Of a stretch of 64,000 nucleotides of DNA, positions 35,850 to 44,335 are shown one piece after another (position 1 is the first letter of the stretch; the number at the start of each line of letters is the position of its first letter). The stretch spans positions 1-64,000 of the forward strand of contig JANQIE010000021.1 in the NCBI GenBank assembly GCA_028282295.1, given 5' to 3'. The notes below the pieces were generated by a model. The model made no database searches and was not told the DNA's origin. It saw only the letters and a program-made list of their open reading frames with translations. The DNA is from Desulfobacterales bacterium (lineage in GTDB: Bacteria > Desulfobacterota > Desulfobacteria > Desulfobacterales > JANQIE01). The translations under genes and the position numbers were made by a program.

Positions 35850-36977
35850 ATGACGGATCAAAAAGGTCGTGAAAACCAATCGATGAATACAACCGGTGAG
35901 GACAAAGAAGAGATAATTGAACTGACGGAAATTTTGCAGGAAAAGACGGACAAAGAAGAGACGATTCTTGAGTTGACCGAGGTCGTTGCGGAGCAAAGTG
36001 AAGAACGCGAAACCGAAGCGTCTCTTTTGGATGATTCCGGCAGTCTCGAAGCGCCCGATGCAGTTGAACCCGATGTCATTGAGCCGGATGCCATTGCAAT
36101 TGACGAGGCATTTGGCGATGATCTGACCAAAGAAGTCGAGCAGGCGGTTGAAGAGGAGTTGCTCGATTTTTCCGAAGATGCGCTCCAGCCCGAAGCCGGG
36201 ATCGATACCCCGGTCGAAAATGAGACGGGCAATGATGCGGCCATAATTGATTTGACCGAAGTTTCACCTGAAGCCATCGAGGATGACGTTACATCGGATG
36301 ACGCGGAAAAGTCGCCCATTACCGCGGATGCGGGCGGGCTGGCTTTTGCCGATGCCATTGAAATTGACACGCCGTTAGGCGACGAACTCGCCAAAGAAGT
36401 CGAACAAGCCGTCGAAGATGAATTGGCGGCGCCCGCCAAAGATGAATCACAGGATAATATCGCCGATGATGCCCCGGTGGTCGATATTGATGCACCGCTT
36501 ATTGAAGAACATGAAGAATTGCCGGTTCCTCCGGAAGAAGTTGCAGATACAATCGAATTGTCGGCGGAATCGAACCTGTTTGACGACTCGATCGAAACAT
36601 CCCTTTCGACCGAGAGTACCGAAGCCTCTGAGATTTCGGATACCACAGCGGAGCAGCCGGACGATTCGGTTGGGGTGGAATCTGTTGACGATATGTCCAC
36701 CGACGATGTAATCGCAGCGCCGGTCCCCGAAAAAATCCCTGAACCGACACCGGTTGCGGAAGTTGAACCGGTGCTAACGGATGATGTGGATAAACCTGCG
36801 CCGAGCGATACTGTCGCGATTGCCCCCGAAGAACTCGACGCCGCAGTCGAGCGCGTAATCACGCAAAGGTTTGAGGAAAAAATTGATCGAATCCTGACCG
36901 AGACCGCCGAACGGCTCATTCGCAAGCAGATCGAAAAACTCAAGGCGGCACTGCTGGATGATGAGCCTTTTGCATAA
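35850..36977 (+). CDS. Highly acidic repeat-containing protein, uncharacterised
   Basis: A 375-residue protein dominated by Glu, Asp, Ala, Ser and Thr, probably disordered and strongly negative. Repeated units are visible: ELTEILQEK / ELTEVVAEQ near the start, and a duplicated block of the form (AI or EI) D-x-x-x-GD-(D or E)-L-(T or A)-KEVEQAVE(E or D)EL at about residues 85-110 and 170-195. Only the last 50 residues look folded, as a charged helix (ERVITQRFEEKIDRILTETAERLI) similar to tails of small deltaproteobacterial proteins encoded beside valS. GGGG precedes the ATG. The acidic bias makes opposite-strand frames open; the plus frame has the start signal and the terminator. Confidence 0.65.
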   Translation: MTDQKGRENQSMNTTGEDKEEIIELTEILQEKTDKEETILELTEVVAEQSEERETEASLLDDSGSLEAPDAVEPDVIEPDAIAIDEAFGDDLTKEVEQAVEEELLDFSEDALQPEAGIDTPVENETGNDAAIIDLTEVSPEAIEDDVTSDDAEKSPITADAGGLAFADAIEIDTPLGDELAKEVEQAVEDELAAPAKDESQDNIADDAPVVDIDAPLIEEHEELPVPPEEVADTIELSAESNLFDDSIETSLSTESTEASEISDTTAEQPDDSVGVESVDDMSTDDVIAAPVPEKIPEPTPVAEVEPVLTDDVDKPAPSDTVAIAPEELDAAVERVITQRFEEKIDRILTETAERLIRKQIEKLKAALLDDEPFA

Positions 36978-36997
36978 GTGCTAAGGGAGTAAAAATT

Positions 36998-37031
36998 AAA
37001 AAAACCTCTGCGCGATACTTTGCGGTTTTTT
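36998..37031 (+). terminator. Terminator after the acidic protein gene
   Basis: AAAAAACC and GGTTTTTT form an A/T-rich stem around CTCTGCGCGATACTTTGC-type sequence. It begins 20 bases after the stop codon. The stem is mostly A-T, so efficiency is uncertain. Confidence 0.55.
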
Positions 37032-37160
37032 GATGGCAGGCTTTTCATTCTGAGCACAAACGCAGGGGACACAGAGCATTGCTCGTGCAATTACCCTGTG
37101 CAGCAGCTACAGTATTTAAAACCGGCGGCACTTAAAAATTAAACTGTTTGACGCAAACGC

Positions 37161-37191
37161 GGGGATTAGTTAGGTATTAATCCCCTTTTTG
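37161..37191 (+). terminator. Terminator-like hairpin in the valS leader
   Basis: GGGGATTA and TAATCCCC form a perfect 8-bp stem with a 9-base loop, followed by TTTTTG. It stands about 97 bases before the valS start. It either ends read-through from the acidic gene or attenuates valS. No T-box sequence is recognisable. The rest of 36978-37287 shows no gene. Confidence 0.65.
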
Positions 37192-37287
37192 TATTTATGG
37201 ATGGATCTTAAGTTTTGAGTTGTGAGTATTAAATTGTGAAATCGGAATGTGCCGACTGTAAATTTCGGCAATCAAGGAGAACCGCAA

Positions 37288-39954
37288 ATGGGTGCGAATG
37301 ACCTTGCCAAAGGATATGAACCTCACCAGGTCGAGGAAAAGTGGTATCGGTTTTGGGAGACCAACAAACTGTTTGCCGCGGCTTCGCCGACCGACAAGCC
37401 AACCTATTCGATTGTAATCCCACCTCCCAATGTAACCGGCGTGCTGCATATGGGACACGCGCTGAACGTAACGTTACAGGATATTCTTTGCCGCTATCGC
37501 CGCTTGCGCGGTGACAGCGTTTTGTGGATGCCCGGTACCGATCATGCCGGCATTGCCACCCAGAATGTGGTTGAAAAAAAACTGTCCGCTGAAGGGACCA
37601 CACGGCATGCATTGGGGCGCGACAAGTTTATCGACGCGGTTTGGCAGTGGCGTGAAGAGTACGGTAGCGCCATTATCAACCAATTGAAACGCCTGGGCGC
37701 CTCCTGCGATTGGGACCGTGAACGATTTACCATGGACGACGGATTGTCCCGGGCGGTGCGCACCGTTTTTGTTCATTTATATAAAGAAGGGCTGATCTAC
37801 CGCGGCAACTATATCATCAATTGGTGTCCGCGCTGCAGCACGGCGCTTTCGGACCTGGAAGTGGAACATGAAGAGATCGATGGGCACCTTTATCATATTC
37901 GCTATCCGTTTGTCGGGCAAACTGACGGGCTGGTGGTGGCCACCACCCGGCCGGAGACCATGTTGGGTGATACGGCCGTGGCGGTACACCCCGAGGATGA
38001 GCGCTATCTGAATCTTGCCGTCCAAACCGTGCTGCTGCCGTTGATGCAGCGCGAGATCCCGATTATCAAAGATACGTATGTCGACCGCGAATTCGGCACC
38101 GGCGCCCTCAAAGTTACCCCGGCGCACGATCCGAACGACTTTGAAATTGGTCGGCGGCACCAGCTCCCTGAAATCAAAGTGATTGACGACAACGGCGTGA
38201 TGACCGAAGACGCCGGGCGATTCAAGGGACTGGATCGATTTGTCTGCCGCAAGGCGGTGGTCAAGGAATTGGAACAGCAAGGGCTGTTGGTGCGGGTCGA
38301 GCCGATCAAGCATGGGGTTGGGCATTGTTACCGCTGCAAAGATGTGGTTGAACCGAATTTGTCCAAACAGTGGTTTGTGAAAGTCAAGCCGTTGGCGGAA
38401 AAGGCGATTGAAGCGGTTGAATCCGGTCGCACGCGCATTGTGCCGGAAGTGTGGATCAATACTTACTACGATTGGATGCATAATATCCGCGATTGGTGTA
38501 TTTCCCGTCAGATCTGGTGGGGGCACCGGATACCCGCCTGGACCTGCGACGCTTGCGGTGACGTCATGGTGGCAATGGAGACACCGACCCGTTGCGGAAA
38601 ATGCGGTGGTGAACACCTTGAACGTGAAACCGATGTGCTGGATACCTGGTTCAGCTCCGCCCTGTGGCCGTTTTCAACCATGGGATGGCCGGAGAAAACC
38701 CCCGTGCTTGATGCCTACTATCCCACCGCCACCCTGGTTACCGGTTTTGATATTTTATTTTTTTGGGTTGCCCGTATGATGATGATGGGGTTGCATTTTA
38801 TGGCCGAGGTCCCCTTCAAGGATGTTTACGTCCATGCGCTGGTGCGCGATGAGCATGGGAAGAAAATGAGCAAATCCAAGGGGAACGTCATCGATCCGCT
38901 CAACGTTATCGACGAGTACGGCACCGACGCCTTTCGGTATACCCTGGCGGCCTTTGCCGCTCAAGGACGCGACATCAAGATGTCGGAAAAACGGGTGGAA
39001 GGCTACCGGCATTTTGTCAACAAACTTTGGAATGCCGCCCGCTTTGCGTTGATGCACCTGGACGGAGACAAGGCGCCGATCGCCGGCGATCATTTGGCCC
39101 TGGCCGATCGCTGGGTGCTTTCAAGGTTGAATCAGACCATGACATCGGTTTCCGGGGCATTGGACGGTTACCGGTTTAACGAGGCGGCGGCAATATTGTA
39201 TAAGTTTGTGTGGCATGAGTTCTGTGACTGGTACCTCGAAGCGGCCAAACCGGCCCTGTACGGTTCCGAAGGCGATGACCGCAAAGCCTGCACCAAAGCG
39301 GTGTTGGCGCAAGTTTTGGCGGATACCTTGATTTTACTTCATCCGTTTATGCCGTTTGTGACCGAAGAGATTTGGCATAAATTGCCGTTGACCGATGGGT
39401 CGATCATGAGAAGTACTTATCCGGCGGACCGGGAATATCCGCCGGCCCGGCCGGATGACGAGGCCGAAAACGCCATGGCGGTGGTAATGGCCGCCATCAC
39501 CGGTGTGCGCAACGTGCGCGGCGAAATGAATATTGCACCGGCCATGGCGTTGGATGTCACGGTGCAAACCGAGGACGAAAAGGCGGCGCAAGTCATTGAA
39601 CAGCAACAGGCGTTGATCAAACAGTTGGCCCGGCTCAACACGCTGGCCATCCAACCGGGCGGTAACCGCCGCCCCCAAGGTGCCGCAACGGCGGTCATCC
39701 AAGGGGCGACGTTGTTCGTGTCGCTGGAGGGGATCATCGATTTTGATCAGGAACGCAAGCGTCTGGAAAAGGAAATCGGCAAGCTTGCCAAAGAACTGGC
39801 CGGTGTTAACAAAAAATTGAACAACGAGGATTTTCTGAGCAAGGCGCCGGCCCCGGTCGTTGAAAAGGTCAAAGCGCGCCAAGCCGATTTGCTAACAAAG
39901 CAAAAGAAGCTGGAAAACACCCTTGCGATGGTTCAAACTGCTGAAAAGGGTTGA
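37288..39954 (+). CDS. valS: Valyl-tRNA synthetase
   Basis: An 888-residue class I synthetase. PPPNVTGVLHMGHALN is the HIGH region and KKMSKSKGNVIDP the KMSKS loop. The editing domain has TTRPETMLGDTAVAVHP. Also present are zinc-like CDACGDV...CGKCGG, the anticodon-binding helical domain, and a C-terminal coiled coil (FDQERKRLEKEIGKLAKELAGVNKKL). It charges tRNA-Val and hydrolyses mischarged Thr. The ATG at 37288 has AAGGAGAA upstream; a GTG-started longer frame from 37249 does not. Confidence 0.97.
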   Translation: MGANDLAKGYEPHQVEEKWYRFWETNKLFAAASPTDKPTYSIVIPPPNVTGVLHMGHALNVTLQDILCRYRRLRGDSVLWMPGTDHAGIATQNVVEKKLSAEGTTRHALGRDKFIDAVWQWREEYGSAIINQLKRLGASCDWDRERFTMDDGLSRAVRTVFVHLYKEGLIYRGNYIINWCPRCSTALSDLEVEHEEIDGHLYHIRYPFVGQTDGLVVATTRPETMLGDTAVAVHPEDERYLNLAVQTVLLPLMQREIPIIKDTYVDREFGTGALKVTPAHDPNDFEIGRRHQLPEIKVIDDNGVMTEDAGRFKGLDRFVCRKAVVKELEQQGLLVRVEPIKHGVGHCYRCKDVVEPNLSKQWFVKVKPLAEKAIEAVESGRTRIVPEVWINTYYDWMHNIRDWCISRQIWWGHRIPAWTCDACGDVMVAMETPTRCGKCGGEHLERETDVLDTWFSSALWPFSTMGWPEKTPVLDAYYPTATLVTGFDILFFWVARMMMMGLHFMAEVPFKDVYVHALVRDEHGKKMSKSKGNVIDPLNVIDEYGTDAFRYTLAAFAAQGRDIKMSEKRVEGYRHFVNKLWNAARFALMHLDGDKAPIAGDHLALADRWVLSRLNQTMTSVSGALDGYRFNEAAAILYKFVWHEFCDWYLEAAKPALYGSEGDDRKACTKAVLAQVLADTLILLHPFMPFVTEEIWHKLPLTDGSIMRSTYPADREYPPARPDDEAENAMAVVMAAITGVRNVRGEMNIAPAMALDVTVQTEDEKAAQVIEQQQALIKQLARLNTLAIQPGGNRRPQGAATAVIQGATLFVSLEGIIDFDQERKRLEKEIGKLAKELAGVNKKLNNEDFLSKAPAPVVEKVKARQADLLTKQKKLENTLAMVQTAEKG

Positions 39955-39959
39955 AAACT

Positions 39960-40799
39960 ATGTTCCAAACCGGATTCGACACCCTGCTGGATCTGGCCTT
40001 GTCCGAGGATTTAGGGCCGGGAGATATTACCACCGAGCCGCTGGTGGCGGCCTCCCATGAAGGATATGGTGAAATTGTCGCCAAAGAGGAATTGGTTCTG
40101 GCCGGCCTGGATGTCGCCTGCCGGGTTTTTGAAAAGCTGGACGATGCGGTCCGGCTTTCCAGGCCGCTGGCGGATGGTGTTGTGGTGCAACCGGGGCAAA
40201 CCGTGCTTACCATTGAAGGGGCTTTGCGCGTATTGCTGGCTGGTGAGCGCACAGCGTTGAATTTTTTGCAACATCTGTCCGGAATTGCGACCCAGGCCCG
40301 TCGCTATGTGGACGCCATGGCGCACACCTCTACCCGGCTGGTCGATACCCGCAAAACCACCCCCGGCTTACGTGCCCTGGAAAAATATGCCGTCAGGGTG
40401 GGCGGGGCGGATAACCATCGCATGGGGCTGTATGACGGCGTATTGATCAAGGATAACCACATTGCCGCCGCCGGCGGTGTCGACACCGCGGTAACGCAAG
40501 TGCGTCAACATGTTTCGCATCTGGTGAAAATCGAAGTCGAGGCCGCCGATCTGGATCAGGTCCGGGAGGCATTGGCCGCCGGGGCTGATGTGATCATGCT
40601 CGACAATATGGATCTTGACGCAATCAAGGCCGCCGTGACCCTGATCAAGGGACAGGCACTGGTGGAGGTTTCCGGCGGTGTGGTATATGAAAATCTGGCC
40701 GCTTTGGCCGCCACCGGTGTCGATTTGATCTCCGTCGGCGCATTGACCCATTCGGCCCGTGCGGTGGATCTGAGCATGCGGATCAAGAAATGCGACTGA
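39960..40799 (+). CDS. nadC: Nicotinate-nucleotide pyrophosphorylase (carboxylating)
   Basis: About 279 residues. QPRTase fold with EDLGPGDITTEPL near the N-terminus, GERTALNFLQHLSGIAT, DTRKTTPGLRALEKYAVRVGG, DGVLIKDNHI, and the closing VEVSGGV and SVGALTHSARAVDLSM. It converts quinolinate and PRPP to nicotinate mononucleotide in NAD synthesis. It begins 5 bases after valS ends, so the two are probably cotranscribed. An in-frame TTG at 39951 overlapping the valS stop is an alternative start. Confidence 0.95.
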   Translation: MFQTGFDTLLDLALSEDLGPGDITTEPLVAASHEGYGEIVAKEELVLAGLDVACRVFEKLDDAVRLSRPLADGVVVQPGQTVLTIEGALRVLLAGERTALNFLQHLSGIATQARRYVDAMAHTSTRLVDTRKTTPGLRALEKYAVRVGGADNHRMGLYDGVLIKDNHIAAAGGVDTAVTQVRQHVSHLVKIEVEAADLDQVREALAAGADVIMLDNMDLDAIKAAVTLIKGQALVEVSGGVVYENLAALAATGVDLISVGALTHSARAVDLSMRIKKCD

Positions 40800-40857
40800 A
40801 ATATCATCGCCGCTCGCAATGCTTGTACCATCACTCTTCGTTCGGAATTGATACCTC

Positions 40858-41829
40858 ATGATCCCTATTCGCGACACCTGCCCCTCGCGCAACTATCCGA
40901 TAGCCAATCACTGCCTGATAGGGCTGAACGTCATCGTTTATCTTTATCAATTGATGCAAGGCGCCGACCTGAACCGGTTTATCTATCTGTTCGGTCTGGT
41001 GCCCGCCCGTTATACCGTTGAGTCGGTGAGTGCCTACTTCCCGCCGGGATTGCAGATTTTTTCTTTGCTTTCATTTATGTTCCTGCATGGCGGCTTCTGG
41101 CATCTATTGGGTAACATGTGGTCGCTTTATATCTTCGGCGATAATGTCGAAGACCGGCTGGGGCCGTTTCGTTTCATCTTTTTTTATCTGCTTTGCGGAT
41201 TGACCTCCGGCCTGTTCCATCTTGTTTTGAATGTCTACTCGAACGTGCCGACCATCGGCGCCAGCGGCGCTGTTGCCGGGGTTATGGGCGCCTATATTTT
41301 GATCGCGCCGCGGGCCAAGATTTTGACCCTGGTGCCGATTTTATTCATACCACTCTTTTTTGAAATTCCGGCGCTTTACTATCTGAGCGCCTGGTTTATC
41401 ATCCAATTTATCAATGCCGCCGGCAGTATTGGTGATGCCGGGCAGATTGCCTGGTGGGCCCATGTCGGCGGTTTTCTGGCCGGCCTGTTCTTCCTTAAGT
41501 TTTTTTTCAAACTGCCGTCCATCGGACTGTCCAGGCGTGTGCGGCGCTTGACCACCAAACGGCATTCGCATCGCCTGCAGGTGGTCAAACCGGCGAAAAC
41601 CGGTGGTGATGAACTCGATCTTTTCGGTGTTGTGCAGGTATCGCCCTACGAAGCATTGGTGGGCACATCAAAAATGGTGAGTTTGCCGCTGGGCCGGCAG
41701 AAGCGATTGATCAAAATCGCCGTTCCGGCGGGCATCCAGGACGGCAAGCAATTGCGCTTGCGCGGCCTGGGCCGCCAAATCGCCAGTGGCCGGCAGGGGG
41801 ATTTGTATCTGACCGTTGTTGTGCAATAG
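40858..41829 (+). CDS. Rhomboid-family intramembrane protease with DnaJ-like C-terminal domain
   Basis: A 323-residue protein. Six or seven membrane segments cover residues 15-220 with the rhomboid signatures HGGFWHLLGNMW (loop and L1), GASGAVAGVMG with catalytic Ser136, and AHVGGFLAG with His202. After a basic linker, residues about 240-323 resemble part of the DnaJ C-terminal substrate-binding domain (VSLPLGRQKRLIKIAVPAGIQDGKQLRLRGLG and GDLYLTVVV). Rhomboids cut membrane proteins. The tail may recruit substrates; that is inference. It follows nadC by 58 bases. Confidence 0.85.
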   Translation: MIPIRDTCPSRNYPIANHCLIGLNVIVYLYQLMQGADLNRFIYLFGLVPARYTVESVSAYFPPGLQIFSLLSFMFLHGGFWHLLGNMWSLYIFGDNVEDRLGPFRFIFFYLLCGLTSGLFHLVLNVYSNVPTIGASGAVAGVMGAYILIAPRAKILTLVPILFIPLFFEIPALYYLSAWFIIQFINAAGSIGDAGQIAWWAHVGGFLAGLFFLKFFFKLPSIGLSRRVRRLTTKRHSHRLQVVKPAKTGGDELDLFGVVQVSPYEALVGTSKMVSLPLGRQKRLIKIAVPAGIQDGKQLRLRGLGRQIASGRQGDLYLTVVVQ

Positions 41830-41863
41830 CGATTAAATTTGAAATTTGAAACTGGGACACCGT

Positions 41864-42775
41864 CTACTTCACGGTGAGTTTGTATGAACGGATTTTGCGG
41901 ATCGGGTGGTAGGATTTTTTGGCCTGGATCAGGCCGGCCAGCCCCATGTCGCTTTCCTTGTTGATCAGGTCATATCCTCTGAACAGGCGTTGCGCGCATT
42001 GCTGGTCGAAGTATTGATAGAGACCTTTGACATGGGCAAACGCCTTTTGAAAATGCATCACTCCCATTTTATCCGTGAGCCGGGCCGTGATTGCCATGGC
42101 GCTGATCTTGCCGTCCAGCCGCAGCAGCAGACTGTCCAATTCGAACCGTTCCAAATGGGCCATTGAATTGATGATGGCTTGTCGTTCGCATCCCAGCTCG
42201 TCTTCACTATCGCCTTCGCAAGCGCGTTCTTCACACCAACGATCAAGAAATTCTTCGCATTCAGGTACGGTCGCGGGCGTTATCGGTTCGAGTATAACCT
42301 GCCCCCGGTTTGCAAAGCACCGGTTAAACTGATTGATCAGGTTGCGTTTTTTGGAGTAGCGGTTGCCTTTTAAATAGGCCAGATCTTCGAAGCGATAAAC
42401 ATAATCATGCAGGTGGGGTTGTGCTTCAATCTTGAAAAAGGCTTCGACCTGCCGGACGTCGTGCCGGTCGAGGTAACCGTTCGGTACATACCAGTACTTT
42501 TCAAATCCAAGGTCTAACGCCAGATCCTGCAATTCCAGCGGTGTATATTCGCGGCAAGGTGAGATCGGCAGGATGAGATGACGGTTGTCTTTTGGTTCGG
42601 AAAAATCGACTGCCACGATCAGGCTGTCGGCAGTGACCATGCCGATCGGTTTGAAAACGTCGTTGCGCCAGGCGAGGATGGAGGGCAAAGAATAGGCGCA
42701 CAGATGGTGGCGCTGTCCGGCAAAAAACGGTTTCAGCAGGGCGTAATCGGTTATTTTCAGGGGTTCGAGTTGCAT
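41864..42775 (-). CDS. DUF2156 domain protein (LPG-synthase-C / GNAT-like fold)
   Basis: About 303 residues matching DUF2156, a duplicated acetyltransferase-like fold related to the soluble domain of phosphatidylglycerol lysyltransferases. Visible pieces are CAYSLPSILAWRN, YRFEDLAYLKGNRYSKKRNLINQFNR in the middle, a DGKISAMAITARLTDKMGVMHFQKA segment, and LAGLIQAKKSYHP at the end. Related proteins use aminoacyl-tRNA or acyl-CoA; the substrate here is unknown. The true start is the ATG at 42775, which overlaps the GNAT gene's stop (TGATG); the frame extends upstream to 42874 inside that gene. Confidence 0.8.
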   Translation of the reverse strand: MQLEPLKITDYALLKPFFAGQRHHLCAYSLPSILAWRNDVFKPIGMVTADSLIVAVDFSEPKDNRHLILPISPCREYTPLELQDLALDLGFEKYWYVPNGYLDRHDVRQVEAFFKIEAQPHLHDYVYRFEDLAYLKGNRYSKKRNLINQFNRCFANRGQVILEPITPATVPECEEFLDRWCEERACEGDSEDELGCERQAIINSMAHLERFELDSLLLRLDGKISAMAITARLTDKMGVMHFQKAFAHVKGLYQYFDQQCAQRLFRGYDLINKESDMGLAGLIQAKKSYHPIRKIRSYKLTVK

Positions 42776-43200
42776 CAGTCGGCGATCAACAGGGCTGTGG
42801 CGTGTTCCATGATATGAAAGCCGTTTTTCAGATAAAAGGGGTACGAGTCCTTTTCCGCGACCACTCCAATCCATCCAATGCCGTCGGCGCGCAGTTTCGC
42901 AATAAGTGTCGTGAGGATAAGTTTGCCGACACCTTGTCCCTGATGCCGTGCTGTTACAGCCAGGTCCTGGATGTAGGCGTCGCTGACCCCGTCGCTGATT
43001 GCCCGGCCCATACCGATAATTTGTTTTTTAACGGCGGCCGCTGCAAAACAGTGACTGCCGTTGACAATGCCGCGCAGCAAGTTGGCATCGTCATCCACCG
43101 GCGACCACCATCCTTGTTCCCGGTATAAGGCCAACAGTTGCGCGACTTGATCGTCGGTCGGTCTTTTTAGAAAAACATAGTCGGGGATGATCGTGGGCAA
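42775..43200 (-). CDS. GNAT-family N-acetyltransferase
   Basis: A 141-residue protein. The acetyl-CoA binding motif is visible as IQDLAVTARHQGQGVGKLILTTLIAKL, with IGVVAEKDSYPFYLKNGFHIMEH as the C-terminal strands. The target is unknown. The start appears to be TTG at 43200, two bases after the upstream stop, with GAGGAAA about 10 bases before it inside the response-regulator gene. It forms a coupled string with that gene and the DUF2156 gene. Confidence 0.82.
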   Translation of the reverse strand: MPTIIPDYVFLKRPTDDQVAQLLALYREQGWWSPVDDDANLLRGIVNGSHCFAAAAVKKQIIGMGRAISDGVSDAYIQDLAVTARHQGQGVGKLILTTLIAKLRADGIGWIGVVAEKDSYPFYLKNGFHIMEHATALLIAD

Positions 43201-43202
43201 GA

Positions 43203-44117
43203 TTAGGCGGTTTCCTCGACGAATACCATGGTCACGCGATTGCGGCCGTTTTGCTTGGAGGTATACATCGCTTTGTCTGCGCGGTTGACGAAGGTGGAAA
43301 GTTCTTCAGGCGAATGATATTGCGTCACACCGATACTGATGGATATCTTGATATCCTGGTCGGGTTCCGGATAAAATTTTTCCGCTTCCACCGAGGTTCG
43401 AATCCGTTGCGCCACGATTTCCGCCTCGACTCCATTGGTTTCCGGCAGGATAATGGTGAATTCTTCTCCGCCGTAGCGATAGGCGGTATCCATTTTACGC
43501 AGACAGGATTGAATGATCTGGGCAATCCGGATCAGGACCTTGTCACCTTCCAAGTGTCCGTAAGTATCGTTGTATTCCTTGAAGTGATCGATATCCAGCA
43601 ACAGCAGGGAACACGGGTGACCGTAGCGGTTGTGCCGGTCGATTTCGAGTTCCATCTGGTTATAAAAATGCCGGGAATTATAAAGTTTGGTCAGACCGTC
43701 GGTGATGGCCAGCTTTTGCAGCTTGCCGAGCATCTGGTTGCGTTCTTGGGTCAGTTGGCGTTCACGCAACACGCGTTTGAGCCGCAACAACAATTCTTCG
43801 AATTTAACCGGCTTGAATACGAAATCGCTCGCCCCTTTGCTGATGGCCTCTTCGTAGGAATAGTCACCGCTATAGCCGGTCATGACGATCACATCGACGT
43901 CATGTTTTTTTTTGATCCGGTCGGTGAGTTCCAGACCGTCAAGACCCGGCAGGATGATATCGGTGATCACCACATGAAATTTTCTATCCGCCAGGACGTC
44001 CAGCGCCTCTTCGGCGCAATTGGCGACATGCGCATTGAAACCGGCTGCCTGAATGAATTCATGCATGGCATTGCGAATGGCCTCATCATCGTCGACTATG
44101 AGAACGGCTTTTTCCAT
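43203..44117 (-). CDS. Response regulator with GGDEF domain (diguanylate cyclase)
   Basis: A 304-residue protein. The receiver domain (residues 4-120) has the acidic pair D9-D10, the phosphoacceptor D53 (VVITDIILPG), and the KPVKFEE lysine. The GGDEF domain (about residues 138-300) has the active site YGGEEF and, five residues upstream, an RxxD inhibitory site (RKMD). It should make cyclic di-GMP when phosphorylated, with product inhibition. Its kinase is not adjacent. It is first in a minus-strand set with the GNAT and DUF2156 genes and divergent from lepA. Confidence 0.92.
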   Translation of the reverse strand: MEKAVLIVDDDEAIRNAMHEFIQAAGFNAHVANCAEEALDVLADRKFHVVITDIILPGLDGLELTDRIKKKHDVDVIVMTGYSGDYSYEEAISKGASDFVFKPVKFEELLLRLKRVLRERQLTQERNQMLGKLQKLAITDGLTKLYNSRHFYNQMELEIDRHNRYGHPCSLLLLDIDHFKEYNDTYGHLEGDKVLIRIAQIIQSCLRKMDTAYRYGGEEFTIILPETNGVEAEIVAQRIRTSVEAEKFYPEPDQDIKISISIGVTQYHSPEELSTFVNRADKAMYTSKQNGRNRVTMVFVEETA

Positions 44118-44335
44118 GGGATTAATTTGATAACATCCGATATCATTTAATATGCATAGCTAACTTGACATTTTATACGTCCCTTTGATAAAAAATCAAG
44201 TTCTTTTGATTTAAATTCCAATAACTAATCGGTCATCGGGGGTAGGATTTCAACACGTACTGAACAGCACAAAGTTGACCGGTGCTCATCCGGGACCGGC
44301 ATTTTTTTAACCCTGTGGCCCGTTTAATTCAACCC

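Noticed and set aside
35858-37090. 410-codon serine-rich frame opposite the acidic protein
   Set aside because: Its Ser/Thr/Ala bias is the mirror of the Glu/Asp-rich plus-strand gene; it has no ribosome binding site and overlaps the terminator.
37777-38616. 279-codon minus-strand frame inside valS
   Set aside because: Shadow of valS with no family resemblance.
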